A stretch of DNA of 64,000 nt from Corynebacterium atrinae (GTDB lineage Bacteria; Actinomycetota; Actinomycetes; Mycobacteriales; Mycobacteriaceae), in assembly GCF_030408455.1 (NCBI RefSeq), contig NZ_CP046977.1:2604001-2668000 (forward strand), given 5' to 3'. The position numbers and the translations under genes are program-made. The number at the start of each line of letters is the position of its first letter. The stretch's first letter is position 1. The notes below the pieces were generated by a model. It was not told the origin of the DNA. It was given only the letters and a program-made list of their open reading frames with translations, and ran no database searches. Positions 18,440 to 30,879 of the stretch are shown here, piece after piece.

Positions 18440-18910
18440 ATGACCGTGACCATCCCACCCACAATCGAACAGGAATGGACAACTGAGCAGATGAGGGAAC
18501 ACGCCCTGGCCTACACAACCACCCGCCACGGGTACAAAGGCACCTACCTCGCCGTCCACGGTATTTCCCGCTTTCAGATGCGCCGGTTCGTGGCACTGAC
18601 CGCCGACGGGGATCTTGCCACCGGGCGTGGACCACGTTTAACTGGCAGCATGACCACCGATGACGCCGCTGAAATCCGACGGCTGGAGGCAACCATCACC
18701 GACCTCACCGACAGACTCGCTACCGCCGAAGCCTGTGCTACTACCGCTGAGCATCAACGCGACACCCAAGCCGAGACGGATTCGGCGAGTATTACCGAAC
18801 TTAAAGAAGTGATCGGCGCCTTGGGAAAAGCTATCGCCACCATGCAGGAAGCTGGCACGCGTGTCGACGTGGCGGAAAACAACTCACCCCAGCCGAGCAC
18901 ACAACCCTAG
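18440..18910 (+). CDS. IS OrfA-like protein
   Basis: 156 residues, ATG preceded by AAGGAG. The N-terminal part (EQMREHALAYTTTRHGYKGT, then YLAVHGISRFQMRRFVAL) resembles a small DNA-binding domain. The C-terminal part is a coiled coil (EIRRLEATITDLTDRLATAE onward), as in IS3 OrfA proteins, where it carries a leucine zipper. It likely acts alone as a regulator or is fused to OrfB by -1 frameshifting near its end. Confidence 0.7.
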   Translation: MTVTIPPTIEQEWTTEQMREHALAYTTTRHGYKGTYLAVHGISRFQMRRFVALTADGDLATGRGPRLTGSMTTDDAAEIRRLEATITDLTDRLATAEACATTAEHQRDTQAETDSASITELKEVIGALGKAIATMQEAGTRVDVAENNSPQPSTQP

Positions 18911-19953
18911 AACACCTGCAAGAGCAGGAAGAAGACATCCTCACGAAGCTACGTACTGCTGGGTGGACGAAGAAAAACGCCCTTGACCTGGTAGGCCTGT
19001 CGGAATCGACCTACCACTACCGCCACCGTCCCCGACCACGCGTAACCAACCCGATCCCGCATACACAGCGGTGCGGGTTAGTTCGACTCAGTGATCAGGA
19101 AAAGGACAAGATTCGCGCCCTGCTGACCGCCGGTAGGGCGGAAGGGTTAAGCGTGGCTGAGATCTACTGGCGTCACGTAGATGACCGGCGGGAACCCTAC
19201 CTGGGATCACAGTCAAGTTTTTACCGTCTGGCCCGGATGATGCGCGCGTTCACACCGGTGCCACGGGCACGCACCCGCCCGGCACGCAGCCCGGTACCGC
19301 AGGTCACGGCGACGGGACCGGGGCAGGTGTTTGTGTGGGATGTGACCTGGATTCTAGGGAGCTTGGTCCGTCAGAAATGGGCACTGTATCAGGTCATGGA
19401 TTTGTATTCGCGCAAGATCGTTGGATGGACAATCCAGCCTGGTGAAGACACCGTGATTGCTACCGACCTCATTGAGCAGTGCCTCGTTGATCAGGGGATC
19501 GGCACGGTGAAGATCGTGCATTCAGATAACGGGTCCATCATGACCAGCAAGGCCATGACTGCCCTGCTGGGGAGGTACAACGTGACTCAATCGTTGATCC
19601 GTCCGTCGGTGAGCAACGATAACCCGCAGTGTGAGTCATTGCACCGTACTGTCAAGCGGCACCGTTTGGCGTTGGAGGTCTACACCGATATCACCCAGGC
19701 GTATGAGACTATCGCGGCTGTTATCGAGGCGTACAACACTACTGATCATCATTCGGGGATAGCGTCGTTTACTCCTGAGGAGGTGTTCACCGGTGAATGG
19801 GTGGCGACGTTGGAGCACCGTCGGCGTCGTAAGGGTGTCTATTACCGTGATCATCGCCAGCGGTTTCATGCCCCGCCGAAGGTCTGGACGGTGCCGCATG
19901 CGGTGACGATCAATCTTGCTAAGCCGCCTGAGGAGTTCGTCCTTGCCCAGTAG
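18880..19953 (+). CDS. IS3-family transposase OrfB (reached by -1 frameshift)
   Basis: The frame is open from 18805 but has no early start codon and lies -1 relative to orfA, so it is probably made as an OrfAB fusion; the first potential independent start is GTG 19153. Protein-like sequence begins near 18880 (QLTPAEHTTLEHLQEQ). A helix-turn-helix region (GWTKKNALDLVGLSESTYHY) precedes an integrase core. Catalytic DDE residues: FVWDVTWILG, IVHSDNGSIM and NPQCESLHRTVKRH. All three are intact and the frame is unbroken, so the element may still move. Confidence 0.8.
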   Translation, partial: QLTPAEHTTLEHLQEQEEDILTKLRTAGWTKKNALDLVGLSESTYHYRHRPRPRVTNPIPHTQRCGLVRLSDQEKDKIRALLTAGRAEGLSVAEIYWRHVDDRREPYLGSQSSFYRLARMMRAFTPVPRARTRPARSPVPQVTATGPGQVFVWDVTWILGSLVRQKWALYQVMDLYSRKIVGWTIQPGEDTVIATDLIEQCLVDQGIGTVKIVHSDNGSIMTSKAMTALLGRYNVTQSLIRPSVSNDNPQCESLHRTVKRHRLALEVYTDITQAYETIAAVIEAYNTTDHHSGIASFTPEEVFTGEWVATLEHRRRRKGVYYRDHRQRFHAPPKVWTVPHAVTINLAKPPEEFVLAQ

Positions 19954-20016
19954 TCACCCCCCCTTTTTCTTCACAACTACTTGACACCCAGCGTCACATC
20001 GCATTTGCCAGCTTCC

Positions 20017-20056
20017 CGAAAAACACGAAACCCGCACCCCATGGAGGGGAATGCGG
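20017..20056 (-). terminator. Rho-independent terminator of the universal stress gene
   Basis: On the minus strand CCCGCATTCCCC pairs with GGGGTGCGGG around a TCCAT loop, then TTTCGTGTTTTT. It begins 20 bases after the stop. Confidence 0.75.
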
Positions 20057-20075
20057 GTAACGGGCAGGACTATCT

Positions 20076-20972
20076 TTAAGAATCGATAGGACGAACAACC
20101 ATCATCGGGCAGGGTGCAGACTGCAACAATGCGCGCGAGGTCGACCCCAAGAGCATGCCCTTGAAACCGCCGCGGCCGTGGGAGCCAACAACGAGCAGCT
20201 GGGCTCCTTCGGAATTCTCGACGAGGGCGCGAACCGGGCGATCGCGGGTAATGACCTTCCGCACCTCAACGTTGGGGTACTTCTCCGTCATCGGAGCCAG
20301 GCGCTCGGAGAGCATCTCGATTTGCTCGCGCTCAACCTCTTCCCACTGGAGCTGCGCCGCAGACAATCCAGCCAGAGATGCCTGAACCTGCATGTCCATC
20401 CAGGTGTGGACGGTCACGAGCTCGCAATTACGTGCCTCCGCCTCGGCGAAAGCAATCTCCGTGGCCCTCTGAGAGACATCAGAACCATCGACGCCCACGA
20501 CGACAGGACCGTACTTCGTCGCTTCCTGCACCGGATTGTCATCGCGGACGACAACAACGGGGCATTCAGCGTGAGACACGACTGCCGCCGACACCGAACC
20601 CATGACCATGCCGGACAGGCCGCCCAAGCCGCGGGAGCCCATGACGATCATGGTGACGTCCTTCGACATTTCCAGGAGCATGTCGATCGGCGAGCCCTCG
20701 GCGATAGTGTGGCCGATCTTGATGTCGGGAGCGATCTCATGAGCAATGACGCGAGCCTGATCGATCTTCTCCATGGTCTCAGCCTGAAGATCATCAAATA
20801 ATTCTTGTGGCGGAACCATTCCCTCGGCGTAGAGGAACTGCGGCATAGTGTACGACGATGCCAGACGCAGCGGAATCCCGCGCTTATTAGCGGTATTGGC
20901 GGCCCAACGAACTGCGTTGTGCGAGGCTTCAGAGCCGTCGACTGCTACGACGACAATGTCTTCCTTAGTCAT
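20076..20972 (-). CDS. Tandem universal stress protein (two UspA domains)
   Basis: 298 residues made of two UspA domains (about 1-145 and 155-298). Each starts with the hydrophobic strand and Asp of the nucleotide fold (VVVAVDGSEASHNAVRWA; VVVGVDGSDVSQRATEIA). Each ends with the ATP-binding G-2x-G-9x-G(S/T) loop (GSRGLGGLSGMVMGSVSAAV; GSHGRGGFKGMLLGSTSRAL). Both loops are complete, so ATP binding is likely. Cytosolic stress protein typical of actinobacteria. Own terminator downstream. Confidence 0.92.
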   Translation of the reverse strand: MTKEDIVVVAVDGSEASHNAVRWAANTANKRGIPLRLASSYTMPQFLYAEGMVPPQELFDDLQAETMEKIDQARVIAHEIAPDIKIGHTIAEGSPIDMLLEMSKDVTMIVMGSRGLGGLSGMVMGSVSAAVVSHAECPVVVVRDDNPVQEATKYGPVVVGVDGSDVSQRATEIAFAEAEARNCELVTVHTWMDMQVQASLAGLSAAQLQWEEVEREQIEMLSERLAPMTEKYPNVEVRKVITRDRPVRALVENSEGAQLLVVGSHGRGGFKGMLLGSTSRALLQSAPCPMMVVRPIDS

Positions 20973-21067
20973 TTCGATCGCCCTTTCATGTTAAGGATCG
21001 ATTTTTCTTCGGTGTCTATGTCAATTGTAGCGCCGCCCATCCTAGCTTGGGCAGAGGTTAGTACCAG

Positions 21068-21214
21068 TTAGGGGGCGAGCGGGACGTGTGTGGCGGCGTC
21101 AGAGTTCGCGGGGAAGAGGATTCCGTAGATGACCTTAGCGAAGTCCGTGAGCATCTTACCGATACCCTCAGAGGAGAAAGCGGTAGCCTGTTCGAGGATG
21201 GCATCAAAGTTCAT
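21068..21214 (-). CDS. Candidate 48-residue helical peptide
   Basis: ATG at 21212-21214, TAA at 21068-21070. The product starts MNFDAILEQATAFSSEGIGK and continues with MLTDFAKVIYGILFPANSDA. It is mostly amphipathic helix with a hydrophobic face, lacks Cys and Trp, and carries no cleavable signal. Size and character recall the signal-less 40-60 residue channel peptides (PorA/PorH) of corynebacterial outer layers, but I see no sequence identity I can vouch for. No strong ribosome site precedes it. Its ATG overlaps the rluA ATG on the opposite strand by two bases. It could be a chance ORF. Confidence 0.4.
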   Translation of the reverse strand: MNFDAILEQATAFSSEGIGKMLTDFAKVIYGILFPANSDAATHVPLAP

Positions 21215-22208
21215 GAATAACAGGGTAGCTCAACCACGCGGCCAGCGCTCGCCCTTGCCCGTCCGTGACGGGCTGACTTCCACGCGCGCCCGCCTGCCCG
21301 CCGACGCTGCTCCCATTCGGGCATGGGACTTCGTGCAGCACCTCATCAGCACTCAACGTCACCGACATCCTGCCGACGACAGCACAGCCCTACACAAGCG
21401 TTTCGACGCCGGCCTGGTCGTCCGCCGTTCCGGCGTCCCCTTCGAACCAGACACAATCGTATATCCGGGTGAAGACGTCTTCTTCTACCGGATGCCGGCC
21501 CCCGAGCCGTCAGTCCCGTACAAGATCGACATCCTCCATCGCGACGAAGACATTCTCGTCGTAGACAAACCACCCTTCTTAGCCACCATGCCTCGTGGCA
21601 AACACATCACCGAAACCGTGACGGTCCGGCTCCGACGCCTTTTGGATCTACCCGAGCTCGTTCCCGCCCACCGCCTCGACCGTCTCACCTCCGGGGTCCT
21701 ACTCTTCACCCTCCGGAAGGAAGTACGCGGTTCTTATCAACGACTTTTCGCTGATCGCGCCGTGACGAAAACCTACGAAGCAATCGCTCCACTCAGAGAC
21801 TTCACCACCCCCTTGGACTGGTCGTCACACATGATCAAAACCCCCGGCGACATTCAAGGATTCATCACCCCCGGAGAGCCCAATGCACACACAACACTTC
21901 TCGTCGTGCAGCCAGTCGCTCCCGATGAACAAGTAGCACTGACTAGCGTCCACGGCCCCCTAGAACCCCAGGGTCGCTATGTGCTCCAACCGAAAACAGG
22001 TCGGACGCACCAGCTGCGTCTCCACATGTGGGCCGCCGGCGTGCCGATTATCGGCGATCCCGTGTACCCACGCATCCACACCGAAGCCGAAGAAGACTTC
22101 CGCGTTCCCATGCATCTAAGGGCTAGCGGGCTCAGGTTCATCGATCCTCTGAGTGGCAAGGAGCGGAGTTTTGCTGCGCCGTCACGGCTGTTTCCGACTA
22201 TGAGCTAG
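21213..22208 (+). CDS. RluA-family pseudouridine synthase
   Basis: 331 residues from ATG 21213; an earlier ATG at 21198 is possible. It isomerises uridine to pseudouridine in rRNA or tRNA. The catalytic Asp sits in PAHRLDRLTSGVLLFTLR. The conserved second block PKTGRTHQLRLHMWAAGVPI and GDPVYP follow. The N-terminal part contains an S4-like sequence (LHKRFDAGLVVRRSG). Closest in layout to RluA/RluC-type enzymes of actinobacteria; the exact target base is unknown. It ends just before the rRNA operon. Confidence 0.88.
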   Translation: MNNRVAQPRGQRSPLPVRDGLTSTRARLPADAAPIRAWDFVQHLISTQRHRHPADDSTALHKRFDAGLVVRRSGVPFEPDTIVYPGEDVFFYRMPAPEPSVPYKIDILHRDEDILVVDKPPFLATMPRGKHITETVTVRLRRLLDLPELVPAHRLDRLTSGVLLFTLRKEVRGSYQRLFADRAVTKTYEAIAPLRDFTTPLDWSSHMIKTPGDIQGFITPGEPNAHTTLLVVQPVAPDEQVALTSVHGPLEPQGRYVLQPKTGRTHQLRLHMWAAGVPIIGDPVYPRIHTEAEEDFRVPMHLRASGLRFIDPLSGKERSFAAPSRLFPTMS

Positions 22209-22278
22209 CGCCAGGTGCGCGACAATCAACTTCTCGTTGTTGTGGTGTCACCGGCGATGCCAATAGCTAACCCACCCT

Positions 22279-22299
22279 CTTTTGGCATGCATGCAAAAG
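22279..22299. terminator. Palindrome after rluA, possible terminator
   Basis: CTTTTGGCATGCATGCAAAAG is a near-perfect palindrome 70 bases beyond the rluA stop, with T and A runs on its arms. It could end transcription from either side. Confidence 0.4.
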
Positions 22300-22302
22300 A
22301 AA

Positions 22303-22350
22303 AAGGCTCTGTACCACCAACCCACCAAGGGATCAATCGTACAGAGCCTT
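22303..22350 (-). terminator. Terminator of the rRNA operon
   Basis: Perfect 12-bp inverted repeat AAGGCTCTGTAC (22303-22314) / GTACAGAGCCTT (22339-22350), 24-base loop. On the minus strand it is followed by TTTTTCTTTTGC. Located just beyond the 5S gene. Confidence 0.85.
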
Positions 22351-22373
22351 CCAACTTCTTGTTAAATTTTTAG

Positions 22374-22493
22374 CGTCGGCGGTAACCTACTCTCCCACAC
22401 CCTCCCAGGTGCAGTACCATCAGCGCAACCAGGCTTAGCTTCCGGGTTCGGAAAGGGACCGGGCGTTTCCCTGCTGCCATCAACCACCGACAC
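22374..22493 (-). rRNA. rrf: 5S ribosomal RNA
   Basis: The minus strand reads as a corynebacterial 5S rRNA: GGGAAACGCCCGGTCCC near the 5' end, CCGAACCCGGAAGCTAAGCC in the middle and GGGAGAGTAGG near the 3' end. About 120 nt; ends approximate. Confidence 0.92.
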
Positions 22494-22671
22494 ACCCACC
22501 GAAACAACACCACCCACCCCACACAAGGCAAGGCACGTGAACTGTTTCGTGACACGATGTGTTGTGTCAGACACTGCATAATGGACGCGAACCAACCACC
22601 ACAAGGGCGATCATTGGTTTATTTTTGTTACGTTGCGCAACACCACCACACTCAATCACTCAAGCGTGCGC

Positions 22672-27803
<5,132 letters not shown>

Positions 27804-28160
27804 AATTTCAGAAGAAACAATTCCAGGCAGAGCCCAAAACCCAACCAAAAAACAAACAACCAACGATTAAAAAATCATCAACTGCTCACACCCACCCCCA
27901 CAACCCGACGGGGAAGATACAAGGTGGGCAAAAAAATATACGACAACGATATACATCACTGCACGTACCGGACACACTCACCACCCACACACCCCACCAC
28001 ACAGGCAAGGACATGCACATGGCGCGTTATTTACCGTGGCACCCGATCCAAGAAGAGGTACCACCCGGCACACACCAACCACACCCACCAAACAACACGC
28101 CGGAGGGCACAGCTGGCCAACAGCACAATCATCATCACAAACAAAAGTACATTGGCACAC

Positions 28161-28180
28161 TATTGAGTTCTCACACAACA
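28161..28180 (-). promoter_or_regulatory. boxA-like element in the rRNA leader
   Basis: The minus strand reads TGTTGTGTGAGAACTCAATA, close to the actinobacterial rrn boxA, bound in other bacteria by NusB/NusE for antitermination. A second copy is in the 16S-23S spacer. Confidence 0.7.
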
Positions 28181-28224
28181 TCACCACACCACACCAACCA
28201 CACCCCCACAAGGGCACAGCCGTG

Positions 28225-28253
28225 ATAGCAGGCTAGCTAAAATGTTTGGTCAG
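28225..28253 (-). promoter_or_regulatory. rRNA promoter candidate P-proximal
   Basis: Minus strand CTGACC (28253-28248), 17-base spacer, TGCTAT (28230-28225), upstream of boxA and the leader. Confidence 0.5.
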
Positions 28254-28340
28254 GGCCTGTTTTCCTCTCGCCTGCACGCACTCCAGATCCTCTTGCGAGT
28301 CTCTGTCTGCGGGGCGCTGTCGGTCGCGCTGACTTCATTA

Positions 28341-28369
28341 AAGTTACACACCCACCCAGACCAACACAA
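28341..28369 (-). promoter_or_regulatory. rRNA promoter candidate P-distal
   Basis: Minus strand TTGTGT (28369-28364), 17-base spacer, TAACTT (28346-28341). Tandem promoters are common upstream of rrn operons. Confidence 0.4.
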
Positions 28370-28401
28370 CTCCCCAGGTCAGAGCTAAGAAATCGGTTGC
28401 A

Positions 28402-29436
28402 CTATGTCGAAGGTTTAGCGTTCAATCCGAGCCAATCACTCATGCCGCCGCCGAAGGGCGTGAATCGACGAGCCATGGTCGGAAGCCAAACGGAGAAGGC
28501 CAAATAGAAGGTAGCTGCAGCTGCCACGCCTACCCAACCGCTGATGAGGCCAAACAGCAGGGACAGGGCCAGTCCACCGGCAGCAGTAGATAAGAGGAGG
28601 GCGACCGGCCAAGTTCTGCGATCGGTCAGCTCCAAGGTGAGGGCGAAAAGAGGCGCGAGGAATCCGAGGACAACAAAGCTCAGTGATTCGTCGAGGTGCC
28701 CAGGAAAGAGGAGGAGGTGGTCGACTCCGGCTACGAGGACGCTAAATCCAACGCTCAGAAGTCCGGCAAAAGCCGATGCGCTCGCCCAGTCCTTCCTGGT
28801 TCCTCCCATGCTTTGCCAGTCCCGCAGCGAGCGACCAATCGCGCTCATTCCGAATAGTGACCCGACTATGGTCGCTAACCACACGATTAGCCTGACCTGC
28901 ATCGCCCCGTCGAGGAAGCTACCACGAGTGTAAAAGAGCGCCGCCAGGAGCAAAAGCAAGGCGAGCCCGCCGCCCCACGTCATCAGCCAGGTGAGAGCCT
29001 GCGGCCGGTAGATGATTGCGGACTTGGTGGATTCACTCGGAGTATCACCCGAAACAAGCAGCCGTTCGATGCTCCGGGTGGGCTGCCCTGGCCACACCAT
29101 GGCAATAAGCCACAAGGCGAGAATGCTGGACGGCAGTACCCAACGGGGATCTGCCGGGGACAGCAACGCGACCTCGAGTAGCAGCAAAGGTGCCACTGCG
29201 GTCACGGCCAGCCGCCGGTGCCGGCGCCAGGTCGCCTTGTTCAGACCCAACGCCTCATAGGGCTCCCAGGTTGGGCGAAGGACGGGATAGATGACGATGA
29301 GCAGTAGTCCCCACCAGCCACCGACAGTGGCAGCATTGAAGGTCACCGCCGGGGCGAAGATAAGGAAGTTGATGATGTTCTGAGGGGTTAACAGCAGGTA
29401 GCGGGCCATTCTCCACCGGTGAGCTACCGAGTTCAT
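28402..29436 (-). CDS. ABC transporter membrane component (GntR operon)
   Basis: 344 residues, overwhelmingly hydrophobic, around ten membrane helices, with a charged GTRKDW loop in the middle. No Pfam-style signature can be named with certainty. Its start overlaps the stop of the ATPase gene by four bases (ATGA), marking it as the permease partner. Such GntR-ATPase-permease operons (Bacillus YtrA-like and relatives) usually handle peptide antibiotics or cell-envelope stress; the substrate here is unknown. The last gene of the operon; rRNA promoters lie downstream. Confidence 0.7.
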   Translation of the reverse strand: MNSVAHRWRMARYLLLTPQNIINFLIFAPAVTFNAATVGGWWGLLLIVIYPVLRPTWEPYEALGLNKATWRRHRRLAVTAVAPLLLLEVALLSPADPRWVLPSSILALWLIAMVWPGQPTRSIERLLVSGDTPSESTKSAIIYRPQALTWLMTWGGGLALLLLLAALFYTRGSFLDGAMQVRLIVWLATIVGSLFGMSAIGRSLRDWQSMGGTRKDWASASAFAGLLSVGFSVLVAGVDHLLLFPGHLDESLSFVVLGFLAPLFALTLELTDRRTWPVALLLSTAAGGLALSLLFGLISGWVGVAAAATFYLAFSVWLPTMARRFTPFGGGMSDWLGLNAKPST

Positions 29437-30329
29437 CTCTCCTCCTCACCCAGAGCTGCGACCGCCTTCTCGAGGGTGACCTCAGCGACGCGCACGCGAC
29501 CGCCATTGTGGCAGGCGAGATCGAAGACGGCGTCGATAAGCTCTGGTTTCTCGCGGAGGTCGACGATGCTTCGGCTGCCCAAACTCATATCGGTTCGAGA
29601 TAGCTCCCTCACGCCTAGTCGATTGAGCACGTGATCGATCTCCTCGGCGGGTCCGGTTAGCTCGATGATGCGCTCGGCGATGTCTCCCACTGGGCCGTTT
29701 ATACGGACACAACCCGAGTCGATGAAGAGGATGCTGTCGAGAAGGCGCTCCGATTCATGCAAGTGATGTGTCGACATGACGATGGTGCGGGGCTGAGTTT
29801 CCATTTCTTCGCGGAGGGTGCGGTAGAAGGCCTCCCGCTTGCCGGCATCGAAGCCGAGGTAGGGTTCGTCGAGCAGCATGAGTTCACAACCGCTTGCGCA
29901 GGCATAAACAATGGAAGCGGCGGATTTTTGGCCGCGAGAGAGCTGGGAATATGAGGTGTGGCGGGGTACCTCGAAGCGCCGAGCGAGTTCCTCGGCGCGT
30001 TCAGCCCGCCAACCCCGGTGGCGGGCCGCGCCAACCACGCATACTTTCTCTAGATTCCATCCCTCAGGAAGCGGAGCGTCGATACCGGCCAGGACGGTGC
30101 GATCCAGGACAACTGGATTGTCGAAGGGCGCGGCACCGAAGACGGTGAGGCGGCCGTCGACAAGCAGGCGCCCGGCGAGGGCGCGGAGGAGGGTGGTTTT
30201 ACCGGCACCGTTGGGGCCGATGAGGCCGTGGACCTGGCCAGCGGCAAGTGAGAAGTCCAGATCGGAGACGACCTGGCCGCGGCCGTATCCGACGGAGAGG
30301 CCTCTGGCATGGATCAGCGGGGTGGTCAT
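29433..30329 (-). CDS. ABC transporter ATP-binding protein
   Basis: 298 residues. Walker A in GLIGPNGAGKTTLLRALAG (about residues 36-54), signature LSRGQKSAAS, Walker B LMLLDEPYLGFD and the switch histidine in VMSTHHLHESERL. The C-terminal 80 residues beyond the ATPase core resemble the extra domain seen in YtrB/BcrA-type ATPases. Start overlaps the GntR stop by four bases; stop overlaps the permease start by four. It powers the membrane partner at 28402. Confidence 0.92.
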   Translation of the reverse strand: MTTPLIHARGLSVGYGRGQVVSDLDFSLAAGQVHGLIGPNGAGKTTLLRALAGRLLVDGRLTVFGAAPFDNPVVLDRTVLAGIDAPLPEGWNLEKVCVVGAARHRGWRAERAEELARRFEVPRHTSYSQLSRGQKSAASIVYACASGCELMLLDEPYLGFDAGKREAFYRTLREEMETQPRTIVMSTHHLHESERLLDSILFIDSGCVRINGPVGDIAERIIELTGPAEEIDHVLNRLGVRELSRTDMSLGSRSIVDLREKPELIDAVFDLACHNGGRVRVAEVTLEKAVAALGEEER

Positions 30330-30700
30330 CGGTAGAGACCTCGGCTTTCTGCAACGGCGTCGATGAGTCGGTGGATGTCGGTGCGGGTGATGTCGAGCTT
30401 GACGGCCTCGTCGATAAGCGGGACCAGGTAGGAGGCGGCGAACTCCTCGCTGCGGCGCGCGAGAATGATGTCACGAGCCTTGTCGGTGACGAACATGCCG
30501 ATACCGCGTTTCTTTTCCAGCACCCCGCTTTCGACGAGGAGGGTGATGCCTTTCCGCGCAGTCGCCGGGTTGATCTGGTGAAACTCGGCCAGTTCGTTGG
30601 TTGAGGGGGCACGGGAGCCGGCAGGTAGGTTGCCATCGACGATGGAATCTTCGATGAGGTTGGCGATCTGTCGAAACAACGGGGCCGTCGAGTCGTCCAT
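30326..30700 (-). CDS. GntR-family regulator, YtrA subfamily
   Basis: 124 residues: the short YtrA type with an N-terminal winged helix (PLFRQIANLIEDSIVDGNLP, then SRAPSTNELAEFHQINPATA) and only a small helical C-terminal extension for dimerisation. GGGAGG lies six bases before the ATG. It is the first gene of the GntR-ATPase-permease operon and very likely represses it through the perfect palindrome at 30726-30743. Confidence 0.92.
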   Translation of the reverse strand: MDDSTAPLFRQIANLIEDSIVDGNLPAGSRAPSTNELAEFHQINPATARKGITLLVESGVLEKKRGIGMFVTDKARDIILARRSEEFAASYLVPLIDEAVKLDITRTDIHRLIDAVAESRGLYR

Positions 30701-30725
30701 GCACCACCTCCCTGTTGGTTGGTTG

Positions 30726-30743
30726 GTTAGTTTGCTAACTAAC
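30726..30743. promoter_or_regulatory. Probable GntR/YtrA operator
   Basis: Perfect palindrome GTTAGTT-TGCT-AACTAAC, overlapping the -10 element of the operon promoter and 26 bases upstream of the regulator start. Confidence 0.7.
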
Positions 30744-30770
30744 TATAGGTCCGTAAATGCACCTGCACAA
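30742..30770 (-). promoter_or_regulatory. Promoter of the GntR-ABC operon
   Basis: Minus strand TTGTGC (30770-30765), 17-base spacer, TATAGT (30747-30742). The -10 overlaps the operator. Confidence 0.6.
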
Positions 30771-30879
30771 GGCTCAGCGCACTTTCGGGGACCAACATCG
30801 ACGTGACAGCCCCAATTAGGGCATGCTGGTAATGAACAAATCGACTTAGAATCCCCGACAAACATAGAAATTAGGAGCC

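Larger units (their letters stand above)
18381..19997 (+). mobile_element. IS3-like insertion sequence
   Basis: Two overlapping reading frames in -1 register (orfA 18440-18910, orfB to 19953) are bounded by imperfect inverted repeats. The left end (18381-18410) contains TGTCAGTCTGGTTGTGAAG. The right end (19969-19997), read on the minus strand, contains TGTCAAGTAGTTGTGAAG; a further eleven bases outward match at most positions. If ends must be TG...CA the element is 18392-19986. No clean target duplication was found. Length about 1.6 kb. It lies between the GlsB gene and the universal stress gene and breaks no recognisable ORF. Confidence 0.75.
27804..28401 (-). other. rRNA operon leader and promoter region
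   Basis: About 600 bases without a gene. From the 16S side: AC-rich leader, a boxA-like element (28161-28180), and two promoter-like pairs (28225-28253 and 28341-28369). The last 30 bases lead into the convergent-facing end of the membrane-protein gene at 28402. No tRNA or small ORF of note. Confidence 0.6.
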
